64,000 nt of DNA from PGZG01 sp046292765 (GCA_046292765.1 JBKBQA010000001.1:62001-126000); one strand, 5' to 3'; shown: positions 15,766 to 25,710, counted from the first letter of the stretch. Notes: generated by a model from the letters alone, not told the origin. Numbers and translations are program-made.

Positions 15766-16899
15766 ATGTCAGTCCAGTTTCCCGCCGTCGATCCCGAGGG
15801 CCTGCTTGAGTATTCCGTTGTCTTTACCGACCGCGCCCTGAACCACATGTCACAGCGGTTTCAGCAAGTCATGCGGGATATTCATGGCACGCTGCGTGGC
15901 GTATATGGTGCCGACGATGTGGTGGTGGTGCCCGGCGGTGGCAGCTACGGCATGGAGGCAGTGGCGCGCCAGTTTGCCAGAGAGCAGACCTGTCTGGTGA
16001 TTCGCAATGGCTGGTTTAGCTATCGCTGGACCCAGATATTCGAGATGGGCGCCATCCCTGCTCGGGAAATTGTTCTCAAGGCACGGCCAATTGAGCAGGG
16101 CGACCAGCCGGCCTGGGCACCAGTGCCGCTGCAGGAAGTGATCGACACCATTCATCGTGAACGTCCCGCGGTGGTGTTTGCACCGCACGTGGAAACGGCG
16201 TCCGGCATCATTCTGCCAGACGGCTGGATAAAGGCCGTGGCCGACGCTGTGCATCAGCACGGTGGGTTGCTCGTGCTCGATTGCGTTGCCTCGGGGGCGG
16301 TGTGGGTGAATATGCACGAGCTCGGCGTCGATGTCCTGATCAGTGCGCCTCAGAAAGGTTGGAGTGCTTCGCCCTGTGCCGCCTTGATCATGCTCAGTGA
16401 TCGGGCGCTGGCGAGAATGGCTGAAACCACCAGCAGCAGCTTCGCCTGCGACCTGAAGAAATGGCACCAGATCATGCAGGCCTATATCAATGGTGGCCAT
16501 GCTTACCATGCCACCATGCCTACCGATGCGCTGGCACATTTCCGCGACACCATGTTTGAAACCCGAGACATTGGCTTTGAGTTGCTGCGTGAGCATCAGT
16601 GGGAGCTGGGCCGCCGGGTGCGGGCGCTGTTTGCCGAGCATGGATTCCGTTCGGTCGCGGCCAGTGAGTTCGCCGCGCCGGGCGTGGTGGTGAGCTACAC
16701 CGACGACGAGCTGATCCATAATGGCCGCAAGTTTATCGAGCAGGGCCTGCAGACCGCAGCCGGTGTGCCGATGATGTGCGAAGAGCCCGCCAGCTTCAGA
16801 ACCTTCCGGGTGGGTTTGTTCGGGCTCGACAAGTGGCAGGATGTGGATCGGGCGGTGGAGAACCTGCGCCGGGCTCTGGAAGTCATTCGACGCGGTTAA
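15766..16899 (+). CDS. Class V aminotransferase (alanine/serine-glyoxylate type)
   Basis: 377 residues of fold-type I PLP enzymes, class V: VVVVPGGGSYGMEAVARQF binds the phosphate region, LLVLDCVASGAVWVNMHELGVD holds the Asp for the pyridine nitrogen, and SAPQKGWSASPCA holds the probable Schiff-base Lys. The closest families are alanine- or serine-glyoxylate aminotransferases and related (S)-ureidoglycine enzymes; the substrate is not determined. The ATG at 15766 has ACGAGG 6 bases upstream. It stands alone before the convergent Mrp operon. Confidence 0.85.
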   Translation: MSVQFPAVDPEGLLEYSVVFTDRALNHMSQRFQQVMRDIHGTLRGVYGADDVVVVPGGGSYGMEAVARQFAREQTCLVIRNGWFSYRWTQIFEMGAIPAREIVLKARPIEQGDQPAWAPVPLQEVIDTIHRERPAVVFAPHVETASGIILPDGWIKAVADAVHQHGGLLVLDCVASGAVWVNMHELGVDVLISAPQKGWSASPCAALIMLSDRALARMAETTSSSFACDLKKWHQIMQAYINGGHAYHATMPTDALAHFRDTMFETRDIGFELLREHQWELGRRVRALFAEHGFRSVAASEFAAPGVVVSYTDDELIHNGRKFIEQGLQTAAGVPMMCEEPASFRTFRVGLFGLDKWQDVDRAVENLRRALEVIRRG

Positions 16900-16911
16900 A
16901 TGATAAGTCGT

Positions 16912-16943
16912 GCGGCCGTCGTCAGGGATGACGAAGCGGCCGC
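16912..16943. terminator. Hairpin between convergent genes
   Basis: GCGGCC-TCGTCA pairs with TGACGA-GGCCGC (short internal bulge) in the 97-base spacer between the aminotransferase and mrpG, which converge. No strong T-run is present on either side. It is most likely a transcription-ending or transcript-protecting structure. Confidence 0.5.
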
Positions 16944-16996
16944 GAGACGCTGATGTTAATCGGTGGTTGTAGCCTGAGCCCACCGCGCTGCCGGGC

Positions 16997-17398
16997 TCAC
17001 TCTCCGTGTCGTCGATCAGAGTTGCTTTTCCAGTCTTTGAACTCCTCTGGACACTTCAGAGTATGGTTGGTCTCGTCATACTGCCCCTTGAGGTCATCGC
17101 GAATAATCTTGTCCCACAGTGGCACACCGACAAAGTAGCCCGCGCGGGCCAGCACATGCGCCGCCACTGGGGCGGTCAACATGATGAACGCAATGATAGC
17201 CAGCACTCGGGCGGTGACTTCGGTGCTGCCGAAGTGTACCGCCACCGCAACCATAATCAGGCCTGAACCGAGCGCGCCGGCCTTGGTGGTGGCGTGCATG
17301 CGCATGGGCAGATCGGGCATGCGCAGCGCGCCGATGGCGGCGAGCAGCATCAGGATGGCGCCGACCAGCAGGAAGAAGGCAACAATAAGATCAGTCAT
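16997..17398 (-). CDS. mrpG: Na+/H+ antiporter subunit MrpG (operon 1)
   Basis: 133 residues with three hydrophobic segments and the MrpG/MnhG signature LMLLAAIGALRMPDLPMRMHATTKAGALG and RVLAIIAFIMLTAPVAAHVLARA. It is a small membrane subunit needed for assembly of the Mrp antiporter. The C-terminal 35 residues are a charged cytoplasmic tail, longer than usual. The ATG at 17398 overlaps the end of mrpF by 8 bases. It is the last gene of the seven-gene leftward operon. Confidence 0.92.
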   Translation of the reverse strand: MTDLIVAFFLLVGAILMLLAAIGALRMPDLPMRMHATTKAGALGSGLIMVAVAVHFGSTEVTARVLAIIAFIMLTAPVAAHVLARAGYFVGVPLWDKIIRDDLKGQYDETNHTLKCPEEFKDWKSNSDRRHGE

Positions 17399-17666
17399 CA
17401 GCGCGCGCGCCTCCCTTTTCCAGATAGCGGGCAAAGCCGACTGCGGCGAGAAAGGCGGTCAGCGCCAGCACCATGGCCACATCGAGAAAGGCGACCTTGC
17501 CAGAGGCAATGGAATGAATGCCGATAAAGCCGACGGTGAGCGATGCCATCAACTCCAGTGCCACTACTCGATCGGGCAGGGTTGGGCCGCGTACCAGGCG
17601 GACGAAGATCAGTAGTAAAGCGGCGCTGAGAATCGCGAACGCCAGCCAGACGATGGTGTTCAGCAT
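17391..17666 (-). CDS. mrpF: Na+/H+ antiporter subunit MrpF (operon 1)
   Basis: 91 residues with three transmembrane helices. FVRLVRGPTLPDRVVALELMA contains the conserved R-G-P-x-x-x-D-R-V-x-A-L-x-x-x pattern of MrpF. It forms part of the MrpA-D-E-F-G core and in known complexes packs next to MrpA and MrpG. AGGAGG precedes the ATG by 5 bases. The stop overlaps mrpG. Confidence 0.93.
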   Translation of the reverse strand: MLNTIVWLAFAILSAALLLIFVRLVRGPTLPDRVVALELMASLTVGFIGIHSIASGKVAFLDVAMVLALTAFLAAVGFARYLEKGGARADD

Positions 17667-17674
17667 GGTGCCTC

Positions 17675-18148
17675 CTATCGCAGCAGCGCCAGCACGCGCG
17701 CTTCGAAATCCTTGATCTGGGCTCGTACTTCATCCAGATCATCAAGATACATTACATGGATATACAGCACCTTGTGATCGCTGGAGATGTCCAGCGTCAG
17801 GGTGCCAGGGGTGAGCGAAATCAGGTTGGCCACCAGTGCGATCTCACCTTCGGTGCGTGCATCCAGTGGCACGGCGATCACTGCCGGGCGCATGTGATGG
17901 GTCGGGGTGACCACATCCCAGGCCACTCGCAAATTGGCCTTCAGCATTTCGCGCAGGAAGAACAGCGCAAACATCAGAATCTTTGGCACCCGACGCACGT
18001 ACGCTGAAAATGCTGGCAGTTCGCGCAGGGTAATGCCGAGGATAACGTATCCCAGTACAAACCCGATCAGCAGGTTGGCGCCGCTGACGTCGCCGGAAAC
18101 CGCGACCCAGATCAGCGCAAGCAGGATATTCCAGGCAAAGGCGCTCAT
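17675..18148 (-). CDS. mrpE: Na+/H+ antiporter subunit MrpE (operon 1)
   Basis: 157 residues: two hydrophobic N-terminal segments (MSAFAWNILLALIWVAVSG) followed by a cytoplasmic alpha/beta domain with NLISLTPGTLTLDISSD, the hallmark of MrpE. Its start lies one base after the mrpD stop; longer readings would overlap mrpD. MrpE occurs only in Mrp complexes and not in respiratory complex I, which fixes the identity of the operon. Confidence 0.93.
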   Translation of the reverse strand: MSAFAWNILLALIWVAVSGDVSGANLLIGFVLGYVILGITLRELPAFSAYVRRVPKILMFALFFLREMLKANLRVAWDVVTPTHHMRPAVIAVPLDARTEGEIALVANLISLTPGTLTLDISSDHKVLYIHVMYLDDLDEVRAQIKDFEARVLALLR

Positions 18149-18149
18149 G

Positions 18150-19655
18150 TCAGTGCACCCCCAGCACGGAGTCAATATAGGTTTGCGGGTTGAGCAGTTG
18201 GGCCGCCGTATATTCGGCCAGCAGGTACACCGGCTCGGCAAAAATGCCGATCATGACGGTAAGGGAGGCCAATGCTACTACGGTGCCTACCATCAGCCCG
18301 GTGCCAGCGCGGTTCCGCGCCGGCGCAGCGGCGCCCTCCGGCATCTGCTTCCAGAAAACTTCCGCCCAGATCTTTATCATCGAATAGAGCGTCAGCAGGC
18401 CAACCAGCAGTGCCACTGCCACCAGCCACCACTGCTGCACTTCGACCCCGGCCTTGATGACGATGAACTTGCCAAAGAAACCGGATAGCGGCGGCAGGCC
18501 GGCCAGCGACAGCGCAGGGACCAGGAACAATATGGCGACCAGCGGATGATTGCGATAGACGCCACCGAGTTGCTTCAGATCATAACTGCCCTGCAGGCGA
18601 TAGATCAGGCCGCTGATCAGGAACAGATTCGATTTCACGATGATGTGATGCATGATGTAGAACACGCCGCCGATCAGGGCGAGCGGAGTGAACAGCGCCA
18701 GCCCCATGATCATGTAGCCGATCTGGCTGATGATGTGGAACGACAGAATGCGGCGGAATTCGAACTGCGCCGCCGCACCGAGTACGCCCACCAGCATGGT
18801 GGTGCCGGCCATAAACAGCAGCAAATCGCGAATCAGCGTATCGCCGAGCGGGAACACCAGCGTAAAGACGCGAAACAGTGCGTACACACCCACCTTGGTC
18901 AACAAGCCGGCAAACAGTGATGACACCGCGACCCGGGGTGTGTGGTAGGACGCCGGCAACCAGAAGAATAATGGGAAGGCGCCGGCCTTGATGCCAAAGG
19001 CAACGAGGAACAGCATCGCCACCACTTGCACCATCGGGTTGTCCTGATGGTCTGCCAGCTTGACGGCAAGGTCCGCCATATTGAGGGTGCCGGTGAGGCC
19101 GTACAGCAAACCGATCGCCGACAGGAAGATGGCCGATGACACCAGGTTCAGTGTCACGTACTTGATCGCCCCTTCCATCTGTGCGCGCTCGCCACCGAGA
19201 ATCAGTAGTGCAAACGACGCCACCAGCATCACTTCGAACCAGACATACAGGTTGAACAGGTCGCCGGTAAGGAAGGCGCCGTTAACGCCAGCGAGTAACA
19301 AATGCATAAGCGGGTAATAGCCGTAGTGCTCGTGCTTTTTGCTGATGGTGGCGAGGGAATACACTGCGGTGGCAAGACCGGTGATGCCAGTCAGCACCAC
19401 CATGATGCTGCTGAGTAAATCTGCTACCAGCACAATGCCAAATGGCGCCGGCCAGTTGCCGGTAAACATCACCTGAATGCCGTCGTGATAAACATTCAGC
19501 AGCAACACCACGGAGGCCACCAGCAGGGCGGCGGTACCGACCACGCCGATGCTCCGCTGCAGCAGGCGCGAGCGCCAGCACACTAGCGACAGAGCGCCGG
19601 CAAGCAGCGGGATCAGAATCGGCAAGGCAATATCAAGGGCGACCGCACTGTTCAT
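18150..19655 (-). CDS. mrpD: Na+/H+ antiporter subunit MrpD (operon 1)
   Basis: 501 residues, about 14 hydrophobic segments, of the NuoL/M/N-like proton-translocating family. Conserved features include WFEVMLVASFALLILGGERAQMEG with the transmembrane Glu, and FGIKAGAFPLFFWLPASYHTPRVAVSSLFAGLLTKVG with the key Lys residues. It is one of the two large ion-pumping subunits. The start overlaps the mrpC stop by four bases (ATGA). Confidence 0.94.
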   Translation of the reverse strand: MNSAVALDIALPILIPLLAGALSLVCWRSRLLQRSIGVVGTAALLVASVVLLLNVYHDGIQVMFTGNWPAPFGIVLVADLLSSIMVVLTGITGLATAVYSLATISKKHEHYGYYPLMHLLLAGVNGAFLTGDLFNLYVWFEVMLVASFALLILGGERAQMEGAIKYVTLNLVSSAIFLSAIGLLYGLTGTLNMADLAVKLADHQDNPMVQVVAMLFLVAFGIKAGAFPLFFWLPASYHTPRVAVSSLFAGLLTKVGVYALFRVFTLVFPLGDTLIRDLLLFMAGTTMLVGVLGAAAQFEFRRILSFHIISQIGYMIMGLALFTPLALIGGVFYIMHHIIVKSNLFLISGLIYRLQGSYDLKQLGGVYRNHPLVAILFLVPALSLAGLPPLSGFFGKFIVIKAGVEVQQWWLVAVALLVGLLTLYSMIKIWAEVFWKQMPEGAAAPARNRAGTGLMVGTVVALASLTVMIGIFAEPVYLLAEYTAAQLLNPQTYIDSVLGVH

Positions 19656-20002
19656 GTATCGGTGTCCTTCATCTGGTCCATATCATCTGCCTGCACCACC
19701 TCGTAAGCGCGGTGAATCAGCACTACGGCAAAGGCCAGCACACCGAAGCCGATCACAATCGCAGTGAGAATCAGCGCCTGAGCCAGCGGGTCAGCAACGA
19801 TGCCGTCGGCAATCGCGCTGGCACCTTCGGGAATCAGTGGCGGCGCATAGCGGGTCAGGCCTGAGCTGGTAAAGATCAGCAGGTTGGCGGCGTTCGACAG
19901 CAGCACCAGCCCGATCACCAGCTTGACGATGGAGCGTTGCAGGATCAGGTAAATCGCAGTGGCGTAGAGAACGCCGACGGCGATGGCCATCAGGGTATTC
20001 AT
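19652..20002 (-). CDS. mrpC: Na+/H+ antiporter subunit MrpC (operon 1)
   Basis: 116 residues with three transmembrane helices. The sequence (ILQRSIVKLVIGLVLLSNAANLLIFTSSG and DPLAQALILTAIVIGFG) is the NuoK-like pattern of MrpC. It overlaps mrpB and mrpD by ATGA junctions on both sides, so translation is coupled through the operon. Confidence 0.94.
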   Translation of the reverse strand: MNTLMAIAVGVLYATAIYLILQRSIVKLVIGLVLLSNAANLLIFTSSGLTRYAPPLIPEGASAIADGIVADPLAQALILTAIVIGFGVLAFAVVLIHRAYEVVQADDMDQMKDTDT

Positions 20003-20442
20003 CAGTCCTCCGCCTCCGCCAGTGACAACAGGATATTCACCACTGTGCCGAGTACCACCAGATAAACGCCGATATCAAACAGCAGCGGCGTGCCGACTTT
20101 CAAAAGGCCAAACACCGGCACATTCATTTCCAGCCATTGCGAGGTCAGGAACGGTTGGCCGAGGAGCATGGCCGGTAGTCCTGATATCACGGCAAAGGTC
20201 AGCCCCCAGCCGAGCAGATCGCGGGGATCGACCCAGATCAGCCGCCGCGCCGACTGCACATCGGTAAAGAACAAATGCAGAGCCACCGCCGATGCCGACA
20301 CCAGCCCGGCAATAAAGCCGCCGCCTGGTTCGTTGTGGCCACGCAGCAACAGGAATAGCGAGAACAACACCAGCAGCGGCAGCAGGAAGTGGCCGGTGAC
20401 GCGCAGGATAAGTGACTGAACCTGACGGGAGACAGTATTCAT
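20002..20442 (-). CDS. mrpB: Na+/H+ antiporter subunit MrpB (operon 1)
   Basis: 146 residues with about four helices and the MrpB hallmarks LLRGHNEPGGGFIAGLVSASAVAL and KVGTPLLFDIGVYLVVLGT. Here MrpB is a separate gene, unlike operon 2 where it is fused to MrpA. The ATG at 20442 overlaps the mrpA stop (ATGA); the longer frame upstream is a shadow of mrpA. Confidence 0.94.
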   Translation of the reverse strand: MNTVSRQVQSLILRVTGHFLLPLLVLFSLFLLLRGHNEPGGGFIAGLVSASAVALHLFFTDVQSARRLIWVDPRDLLGWGLTFAVISGLPAMLLGQPFLTSQWLEMNVPVFGLLKVGTPLLFDIGVYLVVLGTVVNILLSLAEAED

Positions 20443-22733
20443 TTTGTCTTGTCCTCCGCGCGCAGTCGGATCATTGCCAGCACGCCGATGGCGGCCAGTG
20501 CCAGCACAAAGATTTCGCCAAGCGTATCCAGTGCGCGGAAATCCACCAGAATCACGTTGACGATGTTGCGACCATACCCGGACGGCACGCTTTCGGCGGC
20601 GTGCCACCAGGAAATGCTGTCATGGAGACGTTCGCTCATGCCGAACAGCAGCAGCATGGTCATGGTGATGCCCACCAGCGCCGCCAGCGCGGCGTCACGC
20701 AGCCGTAGCGCAGTGGACGACAGCTTGAGAAAGCGCGGCAGACGGAACAGCACCAGCACCAGCAGGATCACGGTAAGGGTTTCCACCAGCACCTGGGTAA
20801 TGCCCGGGTCTGGCGCACTGAACATCACGTAGAGCAGGGCGACAGTGAAGCCTACCGCGCCCAAGGCGGCGACGGCGCCGAGACGTGAACCGGTGTGTGC
20901 GGCGGTGAGCGCCGCTGCCACCAGTGTCAGCACCAGTACATATTCATGCAAACGCACCTCGGCGAGATCAATATGGGCGCGCAGGGCCGGCCAGTTGAGG
21001 GTAAACACCGCCCACACCAGCGCCATCATGGTGAGCAGGATGATCATCAGGTAATAACGCAGGTAGCCGCTCTGGAAAAAGCGGGTCTGCCATTCGGAAA
21101 CACGGATCAGCCCGGCCATCAGTGCGTCATAGCCACGTTCTGGTCCGGATTTCGCCAGCGTATCGGTGAAGCCGGTGAGGCGGCGGAAATGGTCACGCCA
21201 CCAGTACAGCAACAGGCCCGCCACCAGGCTGACGATGCTGAGTCCGAGGGCCAGATTGATGCCGTGCCAGAGCGCAAGGTCCGGCGTGACGGGATGGCCG
21301 GCGACGGCGCTGCTGGCTGCCGCCAGCAGGACCCGGTCGACCACCGGGGAGAGTGCACCGAAAGCAAGGCCGAGCGAAGCGAGCACCACCGGCCCGGCCA
21401 GCAGCGCCGGCGGCGCTTCGTGGGGTGCCTTTTTTGTCTCCACGCGGGCGCCGTACCAGGGCAGCACACCGATCAGTGCGCCAACGGCCACCGTCATGAT
21501 GGCGCCGGCAATGACCAGCGGCACAATCCAGATCGCCGCGCTGGCGAGCACGGACTCAAACAGCAGTTCCTTGGCAACAAAGCCGAACATGGGTAATACA
21601 CCGGCCAGCGACAGGGCGGCGACGCCGGCCACCACTGCGGTCACCGGCATGGCACGGAACAGGCCGCCGGTATCACGCAAATCCTTGCTGCCGGTTTCGT
21701 GGTCGATGATGCCGGCGATCATGAACAGCGCGCCCTTGTAGAGTGAGTGGGCAAGCAGGAACGCCATCGCCGCGCCGAGGGCGAGGTCGGTGCCGAGACC
21801 AATCAGCATGGTCAGGGTGCCGAGCGCCATCACCGTGGAGTAGGCCAATACTTTCTTGATGCCGGTGCTGCGTACGGCGAGCCAGACACCGATAAACAGG
21901 GTGATGGCACCGACGCTGCCGAGTGCGGTCATCCACAGCTCGGTGCCACCAACAGAGGGGTTCAGCCGTGCCAGCAAATAGATCCCTGCCTTCACCATGG
22001 TGGCGGAGTGGAGGTAGGCGGATACCGGCGTCGGCGCCGCCATGGCATTGGGCAGCCAGAAATGGAACGGGAACTGGGCCGACTTGGTAAAGGCGCCGAG
22101 CAGAATAAGCCACAGCATGGGCGCATAGAGCGCGTGCTCGCGAATGACATCGCCCTCGCTCAGCAACGCCGAGAGCTCGAAACTGCCACCGATCAGCGCC
22201 AGCATGATCAGGCCGGTCATCAACAGCAGGCCGCCGCCGACGGTGACGAACAGACCCTGCAGGGCGGAACGGCGAGCGGAGGCGTCCTCGTGGTTGAAGC
22301 CGATCAGCAGATAGGAGGTGATGCTGGTCAGCTCCCAGAACACGAACAGGCTGATCAGGTTATCGGACAATACCAGGCCCAGCATGGAGGCCATGAAGGC
22401 CAGCAGGATGGCGTAGAAGCGGCCGAGGTCCTGGTGGCACTCCAGATAACGGCCGGCGTAGGCAACGATGAAAACACCAATGCCACTGATCAGCAGGGCG
22501 AACAGTAGCGAGAGGCCATCGACCATGAACGACAGCTGGATCTCCATCGACGGGATCCAGCCATGGCTGATCAGTACCGGGCCGTCATTGACGCCACCGA
22601 GGAAGCCGATGAAATACAGGAACAGGGAGGCCGGCCACAGGGCCAGCAACCAGCCGCTGTGGCGGCCGGTCAGGTTATGCAGCCACGGCGCCAGTGCCGC
22701 AACGGCGAATCCGCCCAACAGGGCATACAACAT
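20439..22733 (-). CDS. mrpA: Na+/H+ antiporter subunit MrpA (operon 1)
   Basis: 764 residues. The NuoL-like core (residues about 1-490) has FVFWELTSITSYLLIGFNHE with the conserved Glu, and FTKSAQFPFHFWLPNAMAAPTPVSAYLHSATMVKAGIY with the conserved Lys. The C-terminal part is the MbhD/MbhE-like region (DPGITQVLVETLTVILLVLVLFRLP, NVILVDFRALDTLGEIFVLA). It carries out ion exchange with MrpD and helps expel Na+ or K+ in exchange for protons. The ATG at 22733 has AAGGAGG 7 bases upstream. First gene of the seven-gene operon. Confidence 0.95.
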   Translation of the reverse strand: MLYALLGGFAVAALAPWLHNLTGRHSGWLLALWPASLFLYFIGFLGGVNDGPVLISHGWIPSMEIQLSFMVDGLSLLFALLISGIGVFIVAYAGRYLECHQDLGRFYAILLAFMASMLGLVLSDNLISLFVFWELTSITSYLLIGFNHEDASARRSALQGLFVTVGGGLLLMTGLIMLALIGGSFELSALLSEGDVIREHALYAPMLWLILLGAFTKSAQFPFHFWLPNAMAAPTPVSAYLHSATMVKAGIYLLARLNPSVGGTELWMTALGSVGAITLFIGVWLAVRSTGIKKVLAYSTVMALGTLTMLIGLGTDLALGAAMAFLLAHSLYKGALFMIAGIIDHETGSKDLRDTGGLFRAMPVTAVVAGVAALSLAGVLPMFGFVAKELLFESVLASAAIWIVPLVIAGAIMTVAVGALIGVLPWYGARVETKKAPHEAPPALLAGPVVLASLGLAFGALSPVVDRVLLAAASSAVAGHPVTPDLALWHGINLALGLSIVSLVAGLLLYWWRDHFRRLTGFTDTLAKSGPERGYDALMAGLIRVSEWQTRFFQSGYLRYYLMIILLTMMALVWAVFTLNWPALRAHIDLAEVRLHEYVLVLTLVAAALTAAHTGSRLGAVAALGAVGFTVALLYVMFSAPDPGITQVLVETLTVILLVLVLFRLPRFLKLSSTALRLRDAALAALVGITMTMLLLFGMSERLHDSISWWHAAESVPSGYGRNIVNVILVDFRALDTLGEIFVLALAAIGVLAMIRLRAEDKTK

Positions 22734-22917
22734 GGACAAACCTCCTTGTGAGAAGTCTGGAGCCATCACGTGGATGGTGCAGGGTGTTCACACGATACGT
22801 AAAGTGCCGCACATGGCGGCGACCGACGGGTTCCGACCATTCCCCGGTGATCAGGTTCCGTCACCATGGCATACTTGCGCCGCCTTTTCACGCTGACCTT
22901 TCCGGGGTGAACGCCGA
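22734..22917. promoter_or_regulatory. Divergent promoter region between the two Mrp operons
   Basis: This 184-base spacer is the only room for promoters of both operons, which start with mrpA genes pointing away from each other. AAGGAGG (for operon 1) and GGGGTGA (for operon 2) are the ribosome sites at the two ends. I see no convincing -35/-10 pair, known operator or riboswitch. Confidence 0.4.
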
Positions 22918-25710
22918 GTGAGCGTTTTATTTGCCATCGTCCTGCTGCCACTGGCCGGCGCCGTGTTGCCATGGGCCGTGCAGGGCCTTGGCCGCCGTTT
23001 GGTAGCACTGGCGGCAACGCTACCGACCCTGCTGGCGCTGCTGCTGCTTTTTTCTGCCGCGCCCGCCGTGATTGGTGACGGTGAGCTTTGGCAGGTGTCG
23101 TTGCCTTGGCTGCCCGGCGCCGGCCTGGCGTTGGCGTTCCGGCTTGACGGCCTGGCCTGGCTGTTTGCCCTGCTGATTCTCGGCATCGGCCTGCTGGTGA
23201 TCGTCTACGGCCACTATTATCTCTACAAAAGTGACCGTGGTGGACGGTTCTTCTCCCTGTTGCTGCTATTTATGGCGGCCATGCTTGGCGTGGTGACGGC
23301 GGATAACCTGTTGCTGCTGGTGGTGTTCTGGGAGCTGACCAGCATCAGCTCGTTTCTGCTGATCGGCTACTGGTCGCACCAGTCGGCGGCGCGCAAGGGC
23401 GCCCGCATGGCGCTCACCGTCACCGGCAGCGGTGGGCTGGCATTGCTCGCGGGCGTGATCCTGATTGGCCAGACCGTCGGCAGCTATGATCTGGGGACGG
23501 TGCTGGCCAGCGGCGACCTGATCCGCGCCAGCCAGCTCTACCCGCTGATACTGGTGCTGGTGTTGCTCGGGGTATTCACCAAGTCTGCCCAGTTCCCGTT
23601 TCATTTCTGGTTGCCGCATGCCATGTCGGCTCCGACGCCGGTGTCTGCCTACCTGCACTCCGCCACCATGGTGAAGGCGGGGGTGTTTCTGCTGGCGCGC
23701 TTTTACCCGGCGTTGTCGGGCACGGATCTCTGGTTCCTGTTGGTCAGCACGGCGGGGCTGTTGACCCTGGTGGTGGGCGCCTGGATGGCGCTGTTCCGGC
23801 ACGATCTCAAGGGCCTGCTGGCCTGGTCGACCATCAGCCATCTGGGACTGATTACCCTGCTGTTTGGTCTCAGCACCCCGCTGGCGGCGGTGGCGGCGGT
23901 ATTCCACATCATCAACCACGCCATCTTCAAGGCGTCGTTGTTTATGGCAGCGGGCATCATCGATCACGAGACCGGGACGCGCGATATTCGTAGACTCGGC
24001 GGCCTGCGACGCTACCTGCCGCACACCGCAGTGCTGGCCACGGTGGCGGCCATGGCGATGGCCGGGGTGCCGTTGTTGAACGGCTTCCTGTCGAAGGAAA
24101 TGTTCTTTGCCGAGGCGGCGCAGACACCGCTGTACGGCAGCCTTCACTGGTTGGTGCCGCTGCTGGCGACTGTGGCGGGCATGCTGTCGGTGGCCTATTC
24201 ACTGCGCTTCGTCAACGATGTCTTTTTCGGTGCTGCGCCGGCGACGCTGCAGGCCCATGGTCCCGAGGAGCCGCCGCGCTTCATGCGCGTGCCGGTGGAG
24301 CTGCTGGTGGTGCTGTGTCTGGCGGTGGGCGTGGTACCGGCGCTGGTGATCGGACCGCTGCTGGCGGCGTCTGCCAGCGCCACGCTCGGCGGCGCGTTGC
24401 CGGAATACAGTTTGTCGCTATGGCATGGGTTTAATCTGGCGCTGGCCATGAGTGTGGTGGCACTGGTGGGTGGTGTGCTGTTGTACCGTTTTCGAGCGCC
24501 GTTGTTTGCCATGCAGCGGCGGTGGCCGCGGCCCCATGCCCCCGACGTATTCGAGCTGTCGATACAAAAGCTGGTGATGGCCACTGGTGCGCTGGTGCGC
24601 TGGATCGATAATGGTGCCTTGCAACGCTACATGGTCTGGCTGCTACTGCCGGTGGCGCTGATGATGCTGGCCGTCATCAGCAGCATGCCGGACTGGATTG
24701 GCGAGCGGCCGCTGACGCCGGTGGACGGTTTATCGGTGTTGCTGACGGCGCTCACGGTGGTGGTGGCGCTGGCGACGACCGTGCTGCGCCGACAGCGTCT
24801 GATTGCCCTGTTGATGATCAGTATTGTCGGCCTGATTGTGTCGCTGGCGTTTTTGCGATTGTCGGCACCGGATCTGGCCCTCACCCAGCTGTCGGTGGAG
24901 GTAGTAACAGTGTTGCTGCTGATGCTGGCGATGTATTTCCTGCCCGGGCGCGGCACCATCGAATCGACTCGCTGGGATATTACTCGGGATCTGTTCCTGT
25001 CGGTGTCCATCGGTGCCGGTATTGGTTTACTGGCGCTGTTCGTCATGACTCACCCTGGCGACACCATCTCCACCTTCTTTATCGACAACAGCGTCACGGG
25101 CGGTGGCGGCACTAACGTCGTCAACGTGATTCTGGTGGATTTCCGGGGCTTTGATACCCTTGGCGAGATCACCGTTATGGCGATTGCTGCTGCCGGCATC
25201 TACGCGCTGCTGAAAGAGCTCAAGCTGCCACTGCCGGACAAGGATCTTGAGGGTCGCCCCTGGGCGAGGGATCGCTACCCGCTGGTGCTGTCGGTGATTT
25301 CCCGATCGTTTCTGCCGATTGCGTTGCTGGTGGCCATGTACATTCTTGTGCGCGGCCACAATATGCCGGGCGGTGGTTTTATTGCCGGGCTGGTCACGGC
25401 GGTGGCGCTGGTGCTGCAGTATGTCGCCAGTGGCACCCAGTGGGTGCATGCGCGGGTGCCGGACAATTACCATCCGCTGGTGGCATTCGGTGTATTGCTG
25501 GCCACCGGCACCGGCCTTGCCAGCCTGCTGTTTGGCTACCCGTTTTTGACCTCCACGTTTGAGCACATCCACTGGCCGGTGGTGGGCGAGTTTGAATTGG
25601 CCAGTGCCATGCTGTTCGATATCGGTGTTTACATTACCGTGGTCGGTGCGACCCTGCTGATTCTGGCCAAGCTCGGCAAACTCAGCGTTGCCAAGGATGA
25701 GAGCATCTGA
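22918..25710 (+). CDS. mrpA: Na+/H+ antiporter fused subunit MrpA-MrpB (operon 2)
   Basis: 930 residues. The NuoL-like core has FWELTSISSFLLIGYWSH and KSAQFPFHFWLPHAMSAPTP. An MbhD/E-like segment follows (DLALTQLSVEVVTVLLLMLAM, NVILVDFRGFDTLGEITVMA). The last roughly 140 residues are MrpB (LVRGHNMPGGGFIAGLVTAVALVLQY, ASAMLFDIGVYITVVGAT). The A-B fusion is the PhaAB/group 2 layout, common in alpha- and gammaproteobacteria. It starts with GTG 8 bases after GGGGTG. Confidence 0.95.
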   Translation: MSVLFAIVLLPLAGAVLPWAVQGLGRRLVALAATLPTLLALLLLFSAAPAVIGDGELWQVSLPWLPGAGLALAFRLDGLAWLFALLILGIGLLVIVYGHYYLYKSDRGGRFFSLLLLFMAAMLGVVTADNLLLLVVFWELTSISSFLLIGYWSHQSAARKGARMALTVTGSGGLALLAGVILIGQTVGSYDLGTVLASGDLIRASQLYPLILVLVLLGVFTKSAQFPFHFWLPHAMSAPTPVSAYLHSATMVKAGVFLLARFYPALSGTDLWFLLVSTAGLLTLVVGAWMALFRHDLKGLLAWSTISHLGLITLLFGLSTPLAAVAAVFHIINHAIFKASLFMAAGIIDHETGTRDIRRLGGLRRYLPHTAVLATVAAMAMAGVPLLNGFLSKEMFFAEAAQTPLYGSLHWLVPLLATVAGMLSVAYSLRFVNDVFFGAAPATLQAHGPEEPPRFMRVPVELLVVLCLAVGVVPALVIGPLLAASASATLGGALPEYSLSLWHGFNLALAMSVVALVGGVLLYRFRAPLFAMQRRWPRPHAPDVFELSIQKLVMATGALVRWIDNGALQRYMVWLLLPVALMMLAVISSMPDWIGERPLTPVDGLSVLLTALTVVVALATTVLRRQRLIALLMISIVGLIVSLAFLRLSAPDLALTQLSVEVVTVLLLMLAMYFLPGRGTIESTRWDITRDLFLSVSIGAGIGLLALFVMTHPGDTISTFFIDNSVTGGGGTNVVNVILVDFRGFDTLGEITVMAIAAAGIYALLKELKLPLPDKDLEGRPWARDRYPLVLSVISRSFLPIALLVAMYILVRGHNMPGGGFIAGLVTAVALVLQYVASGTQWVHARVPDNYHPLVAFGVLLATGTGLASLLFGYPFLTSTFEHIHWPVVGEFELASAMLFDIGVYITVVGATLLILAKLGKLSVAKDESI